From: Hydrangea macrophylla
Taxonomy: Eukaryota; Streptophyta; Magnoliopsida; Cornales; Hydrangeaceae
Reading direction: 5' to 3'
Length of the DNA: 64,000 nucleotides
Assembly: GCA_033977485.1 (NCBI GenBank)
Contig: CM066988.1
Span: forward strand, 78,836,669-78,900,668
Part shown: piece after piece, positions 25,096 through 40,000 of the stretch
Position numbering within the stretch: the first letter of the stretch is position 1
How the letters are laid out: each line of letters opens with the position of its first letter
Program-made: the position numbers and the translations under genes
The notes under the pieces: model-generated
The model's input: only the letters and a program-made list of their open reading frames with translations
The model's database searches: none
What the model was told of the DNA's origin: nothing

Positions 25096-28000
25096 TCAGT
25101 AATCAAGAGATATTACAGATGTGATTCCGCTACTCAAATTTCTTGACTCCTGTTGCTGTTGGTTTGCATAGTCATCGCAGATGCTATTAGAGAGCCTCTG
25201 AATTGGGACCGAGTTCAGAAGCTCAAGACCTTCTTTACCCATTTGCTGCACTTCTTGTGGTGAGAGTATCTTTATGTACCACACACTGTTTACAAACTCT
25301 CTGATGTAACGGAAGGGGGAAAAAAAACACATTAGAGTTGAAAGTAATCAACATATGATGGGAAATAACCAAAAAAATAATTAAATTCAGGCCTCTACTA
25401 CACATTGTTTAGAGCATCAGGAAAAATATGCATACGGTCCAATAATAATAGATATCAAATGACTACGGACTCTCAGCAAAAAAAAAAAAAAAAAAAATGA
25501 CTACGGACTGTTTCTTTTTTATGACCATTCTAGTTGAGAAAATCCTGAAAAACCACAAGAGCCTGTGAATCAAATCATACAATTCTGACGACTTTTTGAC
25601 AAGTGTGGTATATCACCAGAAATAGTTCTTGAAAAGCCCAAGGTTACGAGGCTGTTTGGGTAATAGAAGAACTGGTTTTGTGGTTCAGAACAGAACTGGT
25701 TATAAGTAGTCTAAATAGTTAGCTGGTTGTGTATCTGCCTTTTGATTCTACAGGAGTCCGTGTCTGACTCGAAAATACCTTAAGTACTAGTTTTTAGAAA
25801 AACAAGTTAAAAAGTGAGACTGGGTCACAACCTGATCCTATTTTAAGATTCCCAAACAGGCCTGTACGTCTGAAACTTTATGCAAGTATTTCCCCATAAA
25901 AATTCCAAACATGTATATATTGTTGATTATCTACAAAATTATAGAAAGATTAAAGAAGGTAACTCACTGCCAGGGGTCATCACCAAGGAGAAGAACATCA
26001 TTCTCCCGGTCAACAAATACAAGCTGCCAGCCTGATCTCAGGGTGTCTTCCAACTGGCCTTCCAGGCCAAACATGCGTCCAAGCTCACGTTGCAGCTCAG
26101 GGTAGCCGCTGAACTTGGTGATATCTAGCGCCCTCCAAAAGGACCCCGATTTGTACACCTGTCAGTGATAACAACATCCAGATCAAAACCTAGAAAAAAA
26201 ATAAGATATTAAGAGCCCGTTTGGTTCAGCTTATTTGGGACCAACAATCAATTATTTGGGATCACCGAGAGTTTTGAGTATGCTTTGGCATAAACTTTTT
26301 CACGGCTTTTTCGAAAACCGAATCAACCTTATAGCTGAAAACAGCTTAAATCAGAAGTATCAATTTGCTGCTTTTTCAAAAAAACTACTAAAGGAAAAAT
26401 CTCTTATTCACACAGCAATACCAAATGGGTTCCAATGCCATGCCCAGATCAAATTCAAATAATCAAACATTGATAACTGACAATAGCAAGAACATCAAGT
26501 GTCCACATCACCTCCATAGATTACGGCCAAAACTACATGTAAACTAACATTCCGGAAGCCATAGAAGACTCACCTTAACAAGGGTTCCGGCTGTTGGATT
26601 AGCTTGACCAACATTGTCAGGAGATTGCAAGAAGCCCGATTCACCAATACAACTGGAAGGCGTAACTGCTCGATTAATTGAAAAATCGGCGCCTGTAGTA
26701 CCTGAATTTATAGAAGAAGTGAAGGGCAACGTTATCGAATCACTATCACTAGCGAGTCCCTGAAGGCTTGAAATCCCGTTCTGCATTAGAAGAGATGAGG
26801 AATCTATATTAACCCCAAACAGAAGATGACTCGGGGTATCATTGTTCCCTTCTTGGTCGATCGAGCACTCTCTACCAGGAAATGGCGGCAATGAAACCGT
26901 ATTCTGACCGATATTGCGGAGAATAGAATCTGATGCTCCAGAGGAAAGAAGTGGGTCAATTGCAACTCGCTTTGATGGCCAACCACCAGAGGACAACAGG
27001 GCATTGCTTCTAGGCAAGTTGAGCAGGTGGGATGTTCCATCCTCAGAAAACGAACCCAAAAGACCCGGTCGAGGAGACAGAGTAGGAACTGTCAAAGGGT
27101 TTGCATTTGAGCTCAAATGGGTCTGCTCACACATGGAAGAGAAGGGTTGCAAAGAGGGTGACTGGGCGTGAGAGCTCGAAGAAAACTGAGACATGGGAGA
27201 GACGACACTTGAGACCTGTTGGAAATGTTATATAATATTAGTTACTACTACATTAATATAACTACTACATTAATATAATCAGAAATGTCACAAATATATC
27301 AAATTGGGCGAACTAATTAAATTATTAATATACTCCCTTCGTTCCAAAATAAGTGTCCACTACCAATTCGCACATTGTTTAAGAAATGTGTATTATATTT
27401 ATTTCTTTTGTCCTTTATTTTTCCACTTTCCCATTTTACCCTTGATGGGACATTGACTTTCTTACTTATTTCCCTTTTCCCACTCTCCTAGTCTTTATTG
27501 TGAGGGTATTATAGGTAGTTTATACAAAAATTGAAGTTGACTTTCAAATTGGACACTTATTTTGGAACATCCAAAAAAGGAAAGGTGGACACTTATTTTG
27601 GAACGGAGGGAGTAGATACAAACAATTTAAACTAAGAGCCCGGTTGGATAGCTTTTTTGGGGCCAACAATCACATGTAAGTTTGTAACTAATTGTTTAAA
27701 ATGTTGTGATCATTTCGATTAGCTTTTTCACAGAATTGTTAACAATCTAATTCCTTTTCAAACGCTAAAAACAACTGCTTTAAAAAAAAGTAAAGAAAAA
27801 AAAAAAAAAAAACTCCAATTTGTAGCTTTTTAAAAGATCTCTTATTCCAAAAAGTGATTATTTTAAAAAAAACCAACCAAAATTCGGCTTTGAACACAAT
27901 GAAAACTTCTCGGCAGAGGCATGCGGTCACCTATGTAGCATGGGCACTTCATTTATGGGTACTTACCGAACACCGACACTCGTTGGACACTCCAGAATAC

Positions 28001-31000
28001 TTACCCGACACTCCAAAAAACGTGTCCGCTTATTTAATTCAACTTTTTGGTAAATGATTGTTGCCCTCTTTTAGGATTGTGGTTTTGTGCCCTTTTTTAT
28101 GAATCTTATCTTGTCTTGTTTAGGACTGGTGATTTTTTATGATTTGATAGTGATATTGATGATCTGATGATGTTTAATTATAACCAGTGTTATAGAAAAT
28201 TATCAGACCCTAGCGACCCCATTATGGTACGATCGTTCCGAAACGTGGTACACTAGCGAATTGGAAAACTTGGGCGTTCCCACTTAAAAAACTAAAAAAG
28301 ATTGCTTTAAGAAGTGGTAAAATGATAAAAGTGGGGAAAACTTCAAGAGCTATAAATGTGCAAATAATGAGGTTAAAAGGACAATTAGAGTTGCTAAAAT
28401 GAAAGCCTATGACGACTTCTACACCAAGCTAGGCACCAGAGAGGGAGACAAATGTATTTATAAGCTTGCTAAGTCGAGAGAAAGGAAAACAAAAGACATT
28501 AATCAGGATAAGTGTATAAAAAGTGATGACTCTAGGGTAGTAGTGAACGACAAAGAGATTAAGGAAAGGTGGAAGAGCTAGTTTGAGAAATTGTTTGAAT
28601 GAAAAATATATGGATAACACAATTGAAGAAGAAACTGAAAGATGCGATGAAACTAAAGAACACAGATTCTTTCGAAAAATAAGGAAGTGTGAGGTGGAAT
28701 TTGCTTTGAAGAAGATGAAACCCAACATGGCCTTGGGACCAGATGGTATCCCCATTGAGGTTTGCAAATGCTTGGGAGATGTGGGGGCATCTTGGCTGAC
28801 AAAGGTTTTTAATGACTAGAAAAATGCCTGACAAGTGGAGGAAGAGCATTCTAGTGCCTATATATAAGAATAAAGATGTACAACAATGCAACTATAGAGG
28901 TATTAAGTTGATGAGCCATACTATGAAGCTGTGGGAGAGAGTGATGGAGCATCGCTTAAGTGGTACAACATCAGTATCAGAAAATCAGTTTGGATTTATG
29001 CCTGAGAGATCAACTATGGAATCAATTTATGTACTTAGGAGACCAATGGAAAAGTATAGAGAGAAGAAAAAAGATCTATATATGGTTTTTATTGATTTAG
29101 AGAAAGCTTATGATAGGGTGCCTTGAGATTTATTTGGTGGATGCTAGAGAAAAAGGGAATGACCAAGGGTTATATTGACGTTGTGAAGGATATGTATCAT
29201 GAAGCGGTTACTACAATTAGATCACTGGCCGGAGAAATAAGCGAATTCCCAATTACCGTAGGTTTGCACCAAGGGTCGGCCTTGAGCCCTTATTTATTCG
29301 CCCTAATTATGGATAAATTGACTACACACATTCAAGATGAAGTCCCATGGTGCATGTTGTTTGTAAATGATATTGTCTTGGTTGATGAGACTAAAGGTGG
29401 ACTCAACACTAAACTGGAAGCTTGGAGAGAAGCACTGGAGACTAAGAGGCTAAAGATAAGTAGGACGAAAATAGAATACATGGAATGCAGCTTTAGCAAC
29501 AGGGGAAGTAGAGACGATGAAGCAGTAAAGATCGAAGATCCCAAAGAGGTAACACTTTCGCTATCTAGGATCAATGATTAGTAGAGATGGAGAGACTGGC
29601 GATGACGTGATCCATAGAATTAAAGTAGGTTGGCTTAAGTGGAGGAGTGCTTTCGGAGTATTATGTGACTGGAGAATACCAACAAAATTGAATGGAAAAT
29701 TTTATAGGACAACTATTCAGCCAGCTATGCTCTATGGGACAGAGTGTTGGGCAACTAAGAAACAACACATTAACAAAGTGAGTGTAACTGAGATGAGGAT
29801 GCTAAGATGGATGTGGTAAGACTAAGAAAGATAGAATTAGAAATAAATACAATCGAGAGACTGTAGGAGTGGCACAGATTGAGGATAAGTTGAGCGAGAA
29901 TAGACTTATAAATCGTTCAGCCATGTGCAACGAAGACCTATAGATGCACCTGTGCGAAAGAGTGATAAGATCGTAGTGCCTAGAATGGTTAGAGGGAGAG
30001 GCAGACCTAGAATAACCTGGGAGTATGTAGTGCAACAACATATGAATATATATAATTTAAATGAGCATATAGCTCTTGATCGTGCAGAATGGAAAAAAAT
30101 GATTCATACAGCCGACCCCAATTGATTGGGACACAAGGCTTGGTTTGGTTTGGTTTGGTTTGGTTTGGTTAACTTTACTTGGCAATAAAATGATTAAAAA
30201 ATCGTTTCACATTTTAACTATCATACTACTTACCCTCTTAAGATCGGAAGAAGTATACCCCCACCATGTCACATTTTATAGCACGTGGCGATTCGCATTC
30301 CCAATCCCGTTCCTCGAACCGAATCGATCCGCAATCCAGGTAACTTTGATTATAACAATCTTGCTATGCTTTTGGTCCTTGAGAATGATTTTGTTATAGT
30401 GAAACAATCATGCTATGGGATGAATTTGTAATGTTGATCTTTAATGGTACAACAATCTTGTTACAATACTTATGATTCTTGTTATGCGACTATTGGACTT
30501 GTTTTTTATTGGCATTGTTTTATTAATTAAAAATAATAATATTTTATTCATCGTACCCTAGTCGTACCCGTACCCTACATTTTTAGGATTCGTCGTACCC
30601 GTATCGTGTCACACCTGTGTCCCGTATCTATACCCGTGCTACATAGGCGGTCACTGCCCTTAAGAGCATATCACGCCCCTCGGTGTACAAACTCGGTGCA
30701 ACAGCCTTTAAGAATAGATCATGCCGCCCCTTGGAGTATGAAACTTGGTGCATCAGGTTCACGACTGCCCATGAAACACGGACACTCCAAAAAGGTCGCC
30801 GCACACGCACTTACTGTGCACCCAGTGCGGGTGCGGCGGTTGGGTGCTTCGTGAGTTCTTCCGGAATTTTGGGTGTGGGAGGGAGTCGTTTGACGTGCGG
30901 CTGGGGTGTTGTTTTTTATTTTTAATTTTTAATTTTTTTATTTTTAAAATATTTTTTTAATTTATTATTATTATTTTTTAAAATGGGTGGTTACTTACTT

Positions 31001-34000
31001 GCCTATGCAGCCTTTTATGTTTAAGATGATTTTTTTGCATGTTAAACTGTTATTTGTGGCTTAATTGGGGAAAAAAAGTGAAAACTAGAGGAAGTAGTAG
31101 AATAACTCATATATAGTAATATATCAAATATATTTTTAAAATTTTGCAACAGCGCACCCGCAGCAGCACCATTACCCTTACTTTTGGGAAAATTGCCGAA
31201 CTCTCCGCACCCGCATCCCCGCACCCACACCGGTGCTTCCTAGACGACTGCCTACCCTCCAGGATTCACCAATCGCTTTCCGGAAAGCGTGCACTCGCAA
31301 AAATGGAGGTGTCAAGCTCACTTGATCGTCCCAAAAGTTGATACAAAATCACAGTATTGTATGTGTTTGAAAATACAAAGCTAAAGTGAGCACTATTTTC
31401 TACCCTTTTTCTCTCTCTGAGTACTAGGCTGCGATATCTATAATTGGCAACCGATATAAGTAAAATAGTTGCACATCATCTCTTCCAACACTCAAACCTT
31501 GTCACCTAGGAAGCACGGACTCTTCGGAAAGGCAGCCGCACCACACTGGGTGTCGGACCCCCGCACCCGTGCTTCCTAGCTTGTCACTATATATATATAT
31601 TAAAAAAATTTGTTAAGCCATTTGCAACGGCTACAAGTTCATTTCAGAGCATCAAAGGCCCTGCATCAGTACTCGTTCATAACTGTAAGTTAACGGACAT
31701 ATTGCATAACTATTGTGTACTACTGTAATGAGCCAGAAAAACAGTAAAAACTGTGCACAGAATCATGAGTTAATATATCTGTATTTTGAAATATAGTTAA
31801 AATACAACAAAACCTGCTGATGATCTAGGAGTTGCTGTTGAATGGTATGAGACTGAGAATTGGACTGGGACAGATTCTCTTGAATGTTCTGTAGAAAGGC
31901 GGGTTGAGGCTGAGACTGTTGCACCATATATGGCTGTATTAGACCCACGGGCCTGGTGGGCACACTGTGGGTTTGCTGGAATTGCAAAACCGATGGAAGG
32001 GCCTGTTTGGAAGGATCGATAGCCCTCATCTCCTGAAGAGCAGAAGCAGCCATCGCTTGGTATATGTCACTTTGCATGCCAACGATGGAATTATCAAGCC
32101 TTGGCTGCATCCATGGTGTGACACCAAGTCCTTGAAAGTTGAGAGATTGGATCCCATGGCCTCCACCATCTCCCCGTAGCCACATAAGTGGTGAGTGCAT
32201 TCCCAGATCATCGGGTTTGATCCCTAATCATGATGGAGCAGAGATTAAAATCCAAAAATTTGAAACTTGAATTCCCTTGTCATCTAGTGGCATTAAAGGA
32301 GAAAGGATGTTAAAAGAACAAAACATAAGAGGCCGTTTGGATAATACAAGAACCGGTTATCTTGTTAAAATAAGAACCGGTTCAAAATAGTTGTGTTCTG
32401 TAGATGCTTTTTGATTACATAGGAGTCCTTGTCTCACACAAACATGCCCCAAGAACTGGTCCTTTATCAAACCACCACAATACTAGTTTTTTTTAGAACC
32501 AAATAAAACTGAGATTGAATCTAAATACAATCCTGTTTTAGGCATTCTCAAACAAGCCCTAAAATAAAATAAAATAAAAAGGATTAGAATGTGGTCCCTT
32601 GCCTAGTTGTAGTTAACCTGAAAGGTTTTAAGCCTCTGTTTGGTTGGCAAATATAGAGATGGAAAAGAAAAAGGTCAGGAAAACTACTTCTTTTGCGCTT
32701 TCCCTTGTGTTTTTCTCCATGCTCAAATTAAAAATTTTCCAAATATGGCTGTAACTAAATAGAAAAAAGAGGGAAGTGACTCACAAAATTCGAAAATGTT
32801 AATTATTTCTCGCTATATTTTATTTCCTTCCTATTTTACTCACTATTCTCCATATGAACCAACAAAGAAAAGTATTTGGTTCATGGATTTGGCATGGAAA
32901 AGAAAAGGGAAAGGAAAAAACAAGAAGGAGATTAGTTCCCTTGTGTTTTCCCTCATGCTTAAACAACATTGGAAATTAAAAATTTTCAAAACATACTTGT
33001 AAAGTAAGGAAAAAAAAGGAAAGAAAAATGATACACAATTGCAAATGTTTAATTTATTTCCCAACTTATTTTCTTTTCCTTTCTATCTTCCACAACGTTT
33101 TCCTTATTAACCGAAGGAAGGAAAAGGTTGTCTACTCTGGTTTCTTCTCTTTTCTCTCAATAAATCCATGAACCAAACAAAGCCCTAGTGAAATTCGTAT
33201 TCTTTCCCTCCCGAAGTCCATGAAACAAACAGAACCTAAAAGAACAAAAGGTGAGGAAAAATAACGACTAGAATTATGTCCAATATACATTTTCCATATC
33301 ATAATATTAGTAATACAAAATATACCATTGAAAGAGGGTAATCCAGCTGGCCATGGTCGCTTGAGTCTAAGGGGGAATGGGGAAGGATACATGGGGAATG
33401 TCGTTAGTGGTTCAATCTCCCATAGGGACACTCTTGGTTGCCTTTCCCCAGCAGTAGACTCATCCCAGCCAACCTGCATTGACCGAGCATATTTCATTAC
33501 AATGCAGAACTAGAAGTGTTGATTCAGAAGTCAGATTCGTTTGAGGTCATATATTTATCATTCAGCATGTCTTGTTCAGATAAATAAAAATAATAATTTA
33601 GGGCCTGTTCAGAAACACTTCCCAAATGCCTGTTGGGTCCCAAACGTGCTTCTAGTACCCAAAAACCTTCTATTACTCCCTCCGTCCCATATTTAGAGTC
33701 TCTTTTGGGAATTCCAACTTATTAATGGGACAACTTTGATTTTGGTGAAATTTTCAACTTTCCAATATTGCCCTTTTTGAAATTCAAAATTATAGTGTCA
33801 CATCAAAACAAAGAGAGAGAAGAATTGGATATAATAAAGGACAAATTTGGAAAGTGTGTATTAAAGTACTTTGACTTTTCAAAGAGGACTCTTAAAATGG
33901 GACATCAAAAAATGGCATCAAAGACTCTTAATATGAGACAGAGGGAGTATTATGTTTGGATTGATTCTAGAAAGCACTTTTGAGCCCCAAAAACACATTT

Positions 34001-37000
34001 TGGGTGAACCAAGTCTAGATGCACTTCAGCACTATTATTATGTTTGGATTGATTCTAGAAAGCACTATTGAGCCCCAGAAACACATTTTGGGTGAAGCAT
34101 GTCTAGATGCACTTCAGCACTAATGTGATACAGTAAGCAGATTGGGATTTTAATTAATTTTTTGTAATTCCCATCGTGCCCTTGTGACAAGGGCTTCTAC
34201 TCCTGCGACAAAAGCCTAAGCCAATTCAAACAGGCCCTTAAAAGCATCAATTGGTGATGAATTTAACAAACCTTTACTGAGCGCCAATGCGAGTTTTGCC
34301 ACCGAACAGGATCCAGGTCACTGATGCCAGTTATTGTGCCCATGTAGCTGCAAAACAACTCAACATCTATCCTAATCAAAAATAATTAATAATTTATGCT
34401 AACAAAAGGATTAATGTAGAATAAAAAAGAGGATTGAGAACCAAGACAAATTTAAAATGCATACGAATTATCAGTAAAGCCAATAAAAAGTGAGTCTGAG
34501 ACTACATCATGAAGGGAAGTACTATTTAACATTCCAATGAGACATGGAATCCCAATGCCAAAAGTCAACATATCCTGAAATTTTCCTTCGCTCTCTCTAA
34601 GGATCTGTTTAGGTTTGCTTCACCAACCCAACTTACAAAGAATCTGTTGTAAGGAGTGTTAGGGTAAATATGTGAATGTGTAATATAGTGCAGAGTAAGC
34701 ATATGGCTATCCCACATCGGTTAAATGTCAATAGTATAGGTTGGCCTAAAGCCTATAAATAGGCTCCTTGTATTTTTATTTCATTATGTTGAATATACAA
34801 AGTGATATATTCCCATCATCTTTTTATCTTTACATGGAATCAGAAGCCTCCCGAATCTGGGATTGCTCATCGATTTGTCTTCCACCTTCTTCATGAATCG
34901 AGAAGTTCGGGTTATCTTTTTTTGAGATCAACCACACTTTCGCTTCTCTTTTTATTTTTCTTTTTTTTTTTTTAAATCAAAACAAAAATAAGAAAGAAAT
35001 AAATAAATAATCAACCCACGACGCTACCCAAAAACCCTAGCCGCACGACCCAAACAGTCTCCCACCACCTTCCGACAAAATTTCGGCAACTTTGCCTACC
35101 AGTCTTCTCCTTCCGGTGACCCCCTTAGCCCCACCCGCAGCCTTCTGTCGCAGTTCGAACGGCTTTTCGTCATCTTTTTGCTTCTGATTTGCTTTTTGTT
35201 CACATCTCATTCGGATCTAGCATGTTCAGATCTGTTTCTTTGGTTCGTCACTCATCATGGACTCCAAATCTCTCACCCAACTCACTGCTCGTAAGTTAAA
35301 TGGTAGCAACTTCCTTCAATGGTCTAATGCGATTACCATATCCCTTACTGGTTTAGGTCACGATGCGCATCTTACCGAATCTCCTCCTACCGTCGACGAA
35401 AAGGTCATTAAGGCGTGGAAACAACTTGATGCTTAACTTGTTACACTAATCTGGAATTCTATGGAGCCCGGGGTTGCGGATAAGTGCAACCATTTACGCA
35501 CATGTAAGGAGATCTGGGAATACGTCCATCTTCTTTATTTCAGCAACTTGATCCGGACATATGATTTGCCTTTACAGTATTTCAAGCTGGAACAAAGTGA
35601 CTCGTCTGTTCCTGACTACTTCGCCTCTTTGAAGCGTTTGCATGAAGAGCTGAATAACGTTATGCCTCTCACTACCAGTGTTCAGGAAAAGCAAAATCAG
35701 AGAGAACAAATGTTAGTTATGAGATTTATTGCCAGTCTTAAACATGAATATGAGCTGATGCGGTCTCCAATCCTTAGGAATGCTACTCTTCCCTCCTTTG
35801 CCGAGACGTATAGTGTATTCTACGGAGCCCTCCTCGTGACCCACATCCACCCTCTCCTCCGGTTCTTGATCAATCAGCACTTGTCACTCATGTTCCTCCA
35901 CCGGCTCCTGGTAGAGGTGGTGCGCCCACCCCTGGAGGACACGGTGGGGGATCTCGTGGTGGTCGCGCTGGCCAAGGTAGAGGCCCGACTTGCCAGTGCA
36001 CCTACTCTAGTAAGGATGGACATACCCGGGAAACATGCTGGAAACTCCATGGTCATCCCCCCCCAAACTGCAAATGATGTCGTCTCTGATTCTGGCCCGA
36101 CTCGCCAGTGCACCTACTCAGTTGCTTCAATATCAGGCAGCTCACCAGGCATCCACTTCATCTGCTTCCTTAGCTCAGCGTAGAGGTACACATACTACTT
36201 GCATTGCTTCTGGTTCTTCCCCATGGGTAATTGATGCTAGAGCTCCTAATCATTTGAAAGGTATATCTAATCTTTTTACATCTCCCTAGCTACCATCGTC
36301 TCTTCCCCCAGTCACTTTAGTGGATGGGCCCTCGACTCCTGCTGTCGGAATCAGGACGGCTCAACCCTCTTCATCTTTATCCCCATCTTCTGTTTTATAC
36401 TTACCTCGATCATCATTTAATTTAATGCCTATTGGTCAATTGACTAAGGATGCTAACGGTTGTGTCTCTTTCTCCTGATTCTGATTCAGGATTTGACTAC
36501 TCAGACAATGATTGGCGTCGGGTATGAGTCCAATGGCCTTTATTACTTTGATGGTGATCATGTCCCTGCTCCCCCCTCACCCACTGCATGTCCTGCTACA
36601 GTTTCACCTCATCAGATCCACTGTCGCCTTGGCCATCCTTCATTGGCTAATTTGAAGCTTTTAGTTCCTAGTTTAAGTTCTTTGCAGTCTTTAGAATGTG
36701 AATCATGTCAATTGGGGAAGCATCACGGTGTTCAATTTGCTCCCCGAGTCAATAAAAAGAGGGTTTAGACTTTTCAATTAGTGCATTCTGGTGTTGGGGG
36801 CATCACCGTATAACCTCCCAAAAGGGGCATCGGTATTTTGTTACCTTTGTGGATGATTACTCAAGAGTAACTTGGCTTTATTTAATAAAAAATCATTCCG
36901 AGTGATTTTCCATTTTTGGTGCATTTTGTGCTAAAAGTAAAACTCAATTTGACGTCTCTATTTGTGCTATTCGAATTGATAATGCACAACAAAGTTTCTC

Positions 37001-40000
37001 TGACCCTCTTCATCAGTCTTCATGTGTGCATACGCCACAATAAAATGGTGTTGCAAAACGGAAAAACATGCATCTGTTAGAAGTTGCACGCACCTTATTG
37101 TTGGAAATGCGAGTTTCCAAAAAAAAAATTTGGGGGAATGTCCTAATTGCTTGTCATTTGAATAACTGTATGACATCTTCGGTTCTTAATGGCCACATAC
37201 GACACTCTACTTTGTTTCATACTGAGTCAATTTTCTCAGTGGACCCACGTATTTTTGGGTGTGTATGCTTTGCCCATCAGTTGACGCCTGGACCTGACAA
37301 ATTCAACCCACAGACAATTAGGTATGTTTTCTTAGGCTATTCTAGGGCTCAAAAAGGGAATCATTGTTACAGTCCGTCCCTTTGTCGGTAATTTCTTTCT
37401 ATCAATGTTACATTCTTTGAATCAACTCCGAGTATCATTCGGCCATTGATCCGGATTTTATGCTACCTGTTCCTATACAAGTCTCTGATGCTCTCACTCG
37501 CTTGTTCCGACATGATTTGCATATTTATACTCGTCGTCCAGTTCTAGAGCTTATTCCGGACTCCTCTGCTCTGCCTCCGACTTCTGCGCCCTCAAATCCG
37601 CCATCTTCTATTCCAGAACGGGCAGCTTTAGACCTTCCCATTGATGATCACATCCTATTTCTAACTATATCTCCTATGATTTGCATGTTTATACTCGTCG
37701 TCCAGTTCCAAAGCTTATTCTGAACTCCTCTGCTCTGCCTCCGACTTCTGCGCCCTCAAATCCGCCGTTTGCTACTCCAGAACGGGCAGCTTTAGACCTT
37801 CCCATTGCTGATCACATCCTATTTCTAACTCTGTCTCCTATGATAGTTTGTCTCCCACTTTTTCTTGAGGAGACTGGTACTTGGGACTTTGTCCCTCTCT
37901 TGCCAGGAAAATTTGTAGTTGGTTACCGTTGGGTGTATGCAATCAAGGTTCACCTTGATGGCACTCTAGACAGGTTAAAGGCCCGCCTTGCTGCAAAAGG
38001 CTACACTGAAGTCTATAGACTTGACTATTCAGAAACTTTCTCCTCAGTGGCAAAGATTGCATAAGTTCATCTTTTCATCTCCCTTGCCACTACTTATCAG
38101 GGGTGTAAATCGGTCAGCCAGTCGGTTGGTTTTAGGGCTTCAGTCGATTTTGCTGTCGGTTTTAGCCTGTACATATATTTAGGAAACCGACCAATCAATT
38201 TTCAGTTTGGTCAGTTCGCAGTTTTTTCTTACACCCCTACTACTTATCAATGCCCCCTTCCTCAGTTGAATGTTAAGAACGTGTTTCTGAATGGTACTCT
38301 TCTTGAGGAAGTTTACATGGAGCAACCACCTAGGTTTGTTGCTCAGGGGGAGTCTAGTCTTCTTTGCAAATTAAAACAGTTATGGTTTGAAGCAGTCTCC
38401 ACGTGCTTGGTTTGGCAGGTTGAGTGAAGTGGTTGATGAGATTGGTCTTTAGAGATGTGGTGTTGATCATTATGTTTTCTATAGACACAGTGGAGAGAGG
38501 AAGATCTTGATGATTGTTTATGTTGATGATATCATCATTACTGATGACGACTCTAAGGGCATTCAAGAGTCGAAATCCTTCTTGCAAGTCAAGTTTCAAC
38601 CAGAGCCCCACTGCTATCATCACTGAGAGCTTCTGGTTGGGCTCCATTGGAGTATAACAAGCTCGGCTTTCAAGCATCCATGTTTAATCCAAGAGATCAA
38701 GAACATACTTTCTCTGAGAAATAAAAATCCCATGCTTTGATCTAGCAACCTCAATTCCTAGAAAATACTTTTAACGCTCCCAAGTCATCTCCTGTAAGAA
38801 TAATATCATCAACATACATGATGAGAGCTGTTGTCTTACCCTATGAGTGCTTAATGAACAGAGTGTGGTCAGCCTGGCTTTGTCTAAAGTCATATCTAAG
38901 CATAGCATGTGCAAAGCGCTTAAACCATGCACAGGGAGATTGTTTGACCATATAACGACTTCCTAAGCCTACATACCTTCCTTTCTGTCTTGGAACTCTC
39001 AAAACCTGGAAGAACATCCATATACGCATCTTCCATATCACTATGCAGGAAGGCATTCTTCACATCAAACTAGTGAAAAGGCCAATCCAAATTAGCTGCA
39101 AGGGACAGTAGGAGTCTTGTTGAGTTCATCTTGGCCACTGGAGCAAATGTCTCCTGATACTCTGATAGTCAACCGCACAAGTCTGCATAAAGCCTTGGCA
39201 ATAAGGCGTGCTTTGTATCTTTCAATCGAACCATCTGCCCTATGTTTCACTGTAAACACCCACTTGCACCCCACTGTTCTATTGCCCATAGGTAACTCTA
39301 TCAACTCCCGAGTACCACTTTTATGAAAAGCACTCATTTCTTCATTCATGGCATGTTTTCATATGGGATCCGCGAGAGGATCATGAACATTATTAGGAAC
39401 AAACTCAGAGGAAATTTCCGAAATAAAGGCTTTATAAGAAGGCAACAAGTGAGAGTCGTAAACAAACTTGGACATAGGATGTTGGGTACAAGACCTAACA
39501 CTCTTATGGACAGCAATAGGAGCATCAATATCATCAGTCTCGGAAGGTAAAATTGAATCAACTAAGAATTACCTGGATCCTCGCCACTTGTTGGAGTAAA
39601 TGACAGTGGAAGAATGGGAGTAGTGACCTCTTTGTTCTTTCTCTTACTCCATCATGTGCCCTTTAAATAAACCAACAATTCTTTCGATTTTGGTGTGGTT
39701 TGATCAACCTCCAACAACTGACACTTCTTTCTGTTTTGGAGTTGTTGGTTCAACTTCCATCTCCTCTTCTTCTTCACTCTTATTGGGTTTAGGCACCCCA
39801 GGGGACACAATGGTAACAGGTATGTCAAGTAGAGCAAACCTAGGCACCTCTTCACTCCTTTGCTCCCCCTGTGGTTTCCGAGCATGGTCGTTTGCCTTGG
39901 GTCATGTCGGCTACGTCTCCAGCTCCTCAAAGTAGGACACGAACTCATGAAATTTGACATCCATCGAAACAAACCATTTCCTAGACGGAGGATGATAGTA

